A DNA stretch of 64,000 nucleotides from DAISKN01 sp963716925. Lineage in GTDB: Bacteria > Acidobacteriota > Vicinamibacteria > Marinacidobacterales > SMYC01. The translations under genes and the position numbers were made by a program. Where the stretch lies: assembly GCA_963716925.1 (NCBI GenBank), contig CAVQUX010000006.1, positions 186,001-250,000 on the forward strand, read 5' to 3'. The notes beneath the pieces are model-generated. The model had not been told where the DNA came from and ran no database searches. It was given only the letters and a program-made list of their open reading frames with translations. Shown in pieces: positions 61,634 to 64,000 of this stretch (positions are counted from its first letter, which is position 1; every line of letters starts with the position of its first letter).

Positions 61634-61686
61634 GCGAAGAGCGACGCCCAAACAGCGCGGCCCGGAGGGCCGCTCCTCCCCGCGCG
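61634..61686 (+). repeat. 53-bp palindromic repeat, copy 2
   Basis: Second copy of the element at 61511, one base different. Hairpin GCGGCCC (61657-61663), GGA, GGGCCGC (61667-61673). Between and after the copies, a second unit GAGCGCGGGGAGCGAGCCG repeats at about 61615 and 61689. The two repeat kinds alternate and keep an open reading frame through the gap. Confidence 0.8.
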
Positions 61687-61733
61687 AGGAGCGCGGGGAG
61701 CGAGCCGCGCGAAGAGCGCGGCGAGCACTAAAG

Positions 61734-62945
61734 ATGTGGCGAGAGATGGTATTTCTCGCGCTTCGCGAGATTCGCCGAAACGTGCTCCGCTCCTCTTTGA
61801 CCATGCTCGGAGTCGTCATCGGCGTCGCCGCCGTCATCGTCATGGTGACTCTCGGAAGCGGCGCCACCGTCCAGGTGTCCCAGGAGATCTCGAAGCTCGG
61901 GACGAACCTCCTCGACGTTCGGCCCGGCCAGGGCTTTCGCGGCGGGGGGGGCGCCCGCGCCCAGGCGAAGCCCTTCGACCTGGATGACGTCGCGGCAATC
62001 GAGAAGGAGATTTCCGGCCTCGCCGCCGTGGCCCCGGTGAGCTCTCGTCAGGTGCAGGTGGTGTATGGAAGCGAGAACTGGTCCACGGTCGTGACCGGAA
62101 CCGACAACGACTATTTCGAGGCGCGCAACTGGTCCCTGGCTTCCGGACGCCGGTTCCACGAGGGCGAGCTGCGCACGGGAAAGGCGGTCTGCATCCTCGG
62201 CGCGACCGTCCGCAGGAAGATCCTCGGAAACCAGGATGCGCTCGGCCTCAGCGTCCGCATCGAGCACCTTTCGTGCGAGGTGATTGGAACTCTGGAATCG
62301 AAAGGGCAATCCAGTTTCGGGATGGACCAGGACGATCTATTGCTCCTGCCTCTCGGGACCTTTCAGAGACGCATCGCCGGCAACCGGGACGTCAACTCGA
62401 TCTCGATCTCCGTCGAGGACGAGCGCCTGATGGGGAAAGTCCAGGAAGACATCGAGTATCTTCTGCGAGAGCGCCGGAACATCAAAGCCGGGGACGAGGA
62501 CGACTTCTTCGTCGGGAACATGGAGCAGATCATCGCGACCATGACCGGAACCACGCGAGTCTTGACCGCCCTTCTGGGCGCCGTGGCCGCGGTGAGCCTC
62601 CTCGTGGGAGGAATCGGGATCATGAACATCATGCTGGTCTCGGTGACGGAGCGGACGCGGGAGATCGGGATCCGTCTGTCCATCGGGGCGATGGCCCGCG
62701 AGGTCCTGACTCAGTTCCTGGTGGAGGCCCTGGTGCTGTCTTCCTTCGGAGGGCTTCTGGGGATCGCCCTCGGGGTTCTCTCCTCGGCCGCGGCGGCCCC
62801 GCTCCTCGGCGTTCCCTTCGTTCTCGAGCCCGGGATCATTCTCCTCGCCTTCGCCTTTTCTGCGGCCGTCGGGATCGTCTTCGGTTACTTTCCGGCCCGC
62901 CAGGCGGCTCACCTCGATCCCATCGAGGCGCTACGATACGAGTAG
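61734..62945 (+). CDS. MacB-type ABC permease
   Basis: 403 residues, four spans. MacB PCD layout: LALREIRRNVLRSSLTMLGVVIG (span one), VVIGVAAVIVMVTLGSGAT, LGTNLLDVRPGQGFRGG, periplasmic domain with TGTDNDYFEARNW and FGMDQDDLLLLPL, then FtsX domain VSLLVGGIGIMNIMLVSVTERTREIG and FGYFPARQAAHLDPIEALRYE. The start is at ATG 61734 after the repeats; the same frame is open well upstream, which would also allow a longer N-terminus. With adaptor and ATPase it completes a MacAB-like pump, substrate unknown. Confidence 0.93.
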   Translation: MWREMVFLALREIRRNVLRSSLTMLGVVIGVAAVIVMVTLGSGATVQVSQEISKLGTNLLDVRPGQGFRGGGGARAQAKPFDLDDVAAIEKEISGLAAVAPVSSRQVQVVYGSENWSTVVTGTDNDYFEARNWSLASGRRFHEGELRTGKAVCILGATVRRKILGNQDALGLSVRIEHLSCEVIGTLESKGQSSFGMDQDDLLLLPLGTFQRRIAGNRDVNSISISVEDERLMGKVQEDIEYLLRERRNIKAGDEDDFFVGNMEQIIATMTGTTRVLTALLGAVAAVSLLVGGIGIMNIMLVSVTERTREIGIRLSIGAMAREVLTQFLVEALVLSSFGGLLGIALGVLSSAAAAPLLGVPFVLEPGIILLAFAFSAAVGIVFGYFPARQAAHLDPIEALRYE

Positions 62946-62949
62946 GACG

Positions 62950-63417
62950 ATGCGAGAGTTCGTGATGCGACCGATAGGAACCGTGCGGAGCCCGTTCACC
63001 GAGACGTCCCAGATCCCCAAGGGTCCGGGCGCCGATCACAGCGCCGAAGGCGTGCTCGAGCTCCTCCCCGAGCTGGAACCGGGCCTCCTCGACGTCGAGG
63101 GCTTCTCCCACCTCTACGTGATCTGGGTGTTCCACGAGTCGAAGGGCTACGAGCTCTCCGGAAAGCCGCCTACCGACGATCGGCCGCACGGGGTCTTCTC
63201 GACGCGCTCGCCGCGACGGCCCAACCCGATAGGACTCACGGTCGTCGAGCTCCTGCGCCGCGACGGCCCTCGCCTTCACGTTCGCGGAGTCGACATGCTG
63301 GACGGAACGCCGCTGCTCGATATCAAGCCCTATCTGTCGAGCGTTCCGCCGGAAAAACTCCGCCGCGGCTGGCTCGCGGAGGCCGACGCCCGGCGCTCGG
63401 CCGAAGCGAGCGACTGA
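62950..63417 (+). CDS. trmO: tRNA (adenine-N6)-methyltransferase TrmO
   Basis: 155 residues. Adds the methyl of m6t6A37 in tRNA-Thr. MRPIGTVRSPFTE at the start and FSTRSPRRPNPIGLTVVELL, the SAM-binding loop, are the TrmO/YaeB signature; VRGVDMLDGTPLLDIKPYL is the usual third block. Four bases after the permease stop, with no RBS of its own that stands out. The t6A precursor is made with TsaE (19.7 kb). Confidence 0.93.
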   Translation: MREFVMRPIGTVRSPFTETSQIPKGPGADHSAEGVLELLPELEPGLLDVEGFSHLYVIWVFHESKGYELSGKPPTDDRPHGVFSTRSPRRPNPIGLTVVELLRRDGPRLHVRGVDMLDGTPLLDIKPYLSSVPPEKLRRGWLAEADARRSAEASD

Positions 63418-63427
63418 GCACGTCCCC

Positions 63428-63881
63428 TCAGCGAGGCGGGCTCTGCCAGAGGGGTTTGCCCTGTTCGTCCCGGAGCTCGAGGACCGCGTCGCCTTTGCGG
63501 ACTTTTCTCGCGAGGAGGCTCGTTCCCCCGTCGTAGGTGACTCGCGATCCCGTGACGTCGACCTCGTCTCCCTTCGCGAGCGGGAAATTCTTGCTCTGAA
63601 CGAAGGACGCGGGACCGAGGTGAATGTCGCAGGCTTCCGCATCGCACGTGGCCCGGAGGTGAACCCCGCCGTCGCACCCGCCACAGCCGCCGGGAGCGAT
63701 CTGGTCGACGGAATCCACCTTGCAGTGGCGCGTGATCTCGGTTCGCGGGATCGTAGCCGGGGGCCATGACCCCATGATGGTGCCCGTGAGGGGGCTCGGG
63801 ATGGTGTTGACTCGATGCCGCCGCCGCCCCCGCGAGAAGCGAGGCGGACGTGTAGAGAAATGACCGAAAAATGTTCGTCAT
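63428..63881 (-). CDS. small exported His/Cys-rich protein, one frameshift
   Basis: About 150 residues. Signal peptide (FLYTSASLLAGAAAASS) followed by a His cluster HHPEPPHGHHHG that may bind metal. After a frame change near 63750, CKVDSVDQIAPGGCGGCDGG and ATCDAEACDIHLGP give six cysteines in CxxC-like spacing, then a beta-rich OB-like end (DEVDVTGSRVTYDGGTSLLARKV in part). It may bind zinc, copper or nickel in the periplasm; the zinc uptake locus lies 5 kb away. No family recognised. Confidence 0.65.
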
Positions 63882-64000
63882 GATTCCCTCCTCTCCGTCA
63901 CTCGAACCAAAGACCGAGAGAGACCCGGCCTGTCGCCAACAGCCGTCTTTCCGACACCCACATCCTCATTCGTGACGCCTCCCGTGGCTGCGGGCCAGGA

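Noticed and set aside
61200..61733. Arg/Ala-rich N-terminal extension of the MacB-type permease
   Set aside because: The open frame overlaps the ATPase gene and runs through GC-rich repeats; MacB permeases start where ATG 61734 begins, so the extension is probably not translated.

Overview
This 64 kb window is GC-rich, densely coded and gene-overlapping. It most likely comes from an Acidobacteriota-type bacterium. The pointers are an ADOP-type duplicated MacB/FtsX orphan permease, a selenocysteine-containing iodothyronine-deiodinase-like protein, many secreted serine hydrolases and amidohydrolases, and a secreted protein with a long Thr/Ser linker. The lineage is inferred from gene content; no rRNA, tRNA or classical phylogenetic marker is present.

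Layout. 0-4 kb: ClpB C-terminus, then a cbpA-cbpM chaperone pair and two secreted proteins. 4-12 kb: a catabolic block (PLP-dependent beta-family enzyme, luciferase-like oxidoreductase, exported amidohydrolase, aldehyde dehydrogenase, dihydropyrimidinase) ending in a deiodinase-like selenoprotein. 12-13 kb: a small accessory patch with a palindromic operator, two coupled small genes (the second a ribbon-helix-helix protein) and probable gene debris. 13-27 kb: glycerophosphodiesterase, ornithine cyclodeaminase-like, Nudix and SDR genes, a selenocysteine glutaredoxin, then a tightly overlapping run (racemase, NAD(P)HX repair, tsaE, DapA-like, sulfatase-like), M43 protease, LeuB/Icd-like dehydrogenase, a kinase-like protein, a second DapA-like enzyme and a second luciferase-like enzyme. 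27-33 kb: ECF sigma factor with a fused zinc finger, divergent from a new-looking small membrane selenoprotein, DUF302 and DUF2892; then carbamate kinase with a cyclic-2,3-diphosphoglycerate-synthetase-like GTPase, a c-type cytochrome, a stress protein and a P450. 34-47 kb: cell envelope (three membrane glycosyltransferases, GT9, L,D-transpeptidase, DUF882 protein), ADOP permease and NCS1 transporter. 47-56 kb: HNH remnant, carbonic anhydrase, serine hydrolases, threonine dehydratase, DUF885, PQQ dehydrogenase. 56-64 kb: cytochrome c, YtxH protein, a damaged zinc uptake locus, a MacAB-type efflux system and trmO.

The main discovery is selenocysteine. Three genes carry an in-frame TGA that would otherwise cut a recognisable or translationally coupled protein, and each TGA is followed by a hairpin of bacterial SECIS type. 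Two belong to recognisable redox families (deiodinase, glutaredoxin). The third, a 53-residue single-span protein in front of DUF302 and DUF2892, matches nothing I can name confidently.

Many genes at 0.5-12 kb and 58-64 kb carry one to three apparent frameshifts while the 13-31 kb stretch is clean. The pattern looks more like uncorrected consensus errors than decay. Coordinates of those genes span the frameshifts and are given as single reconstructed genes.
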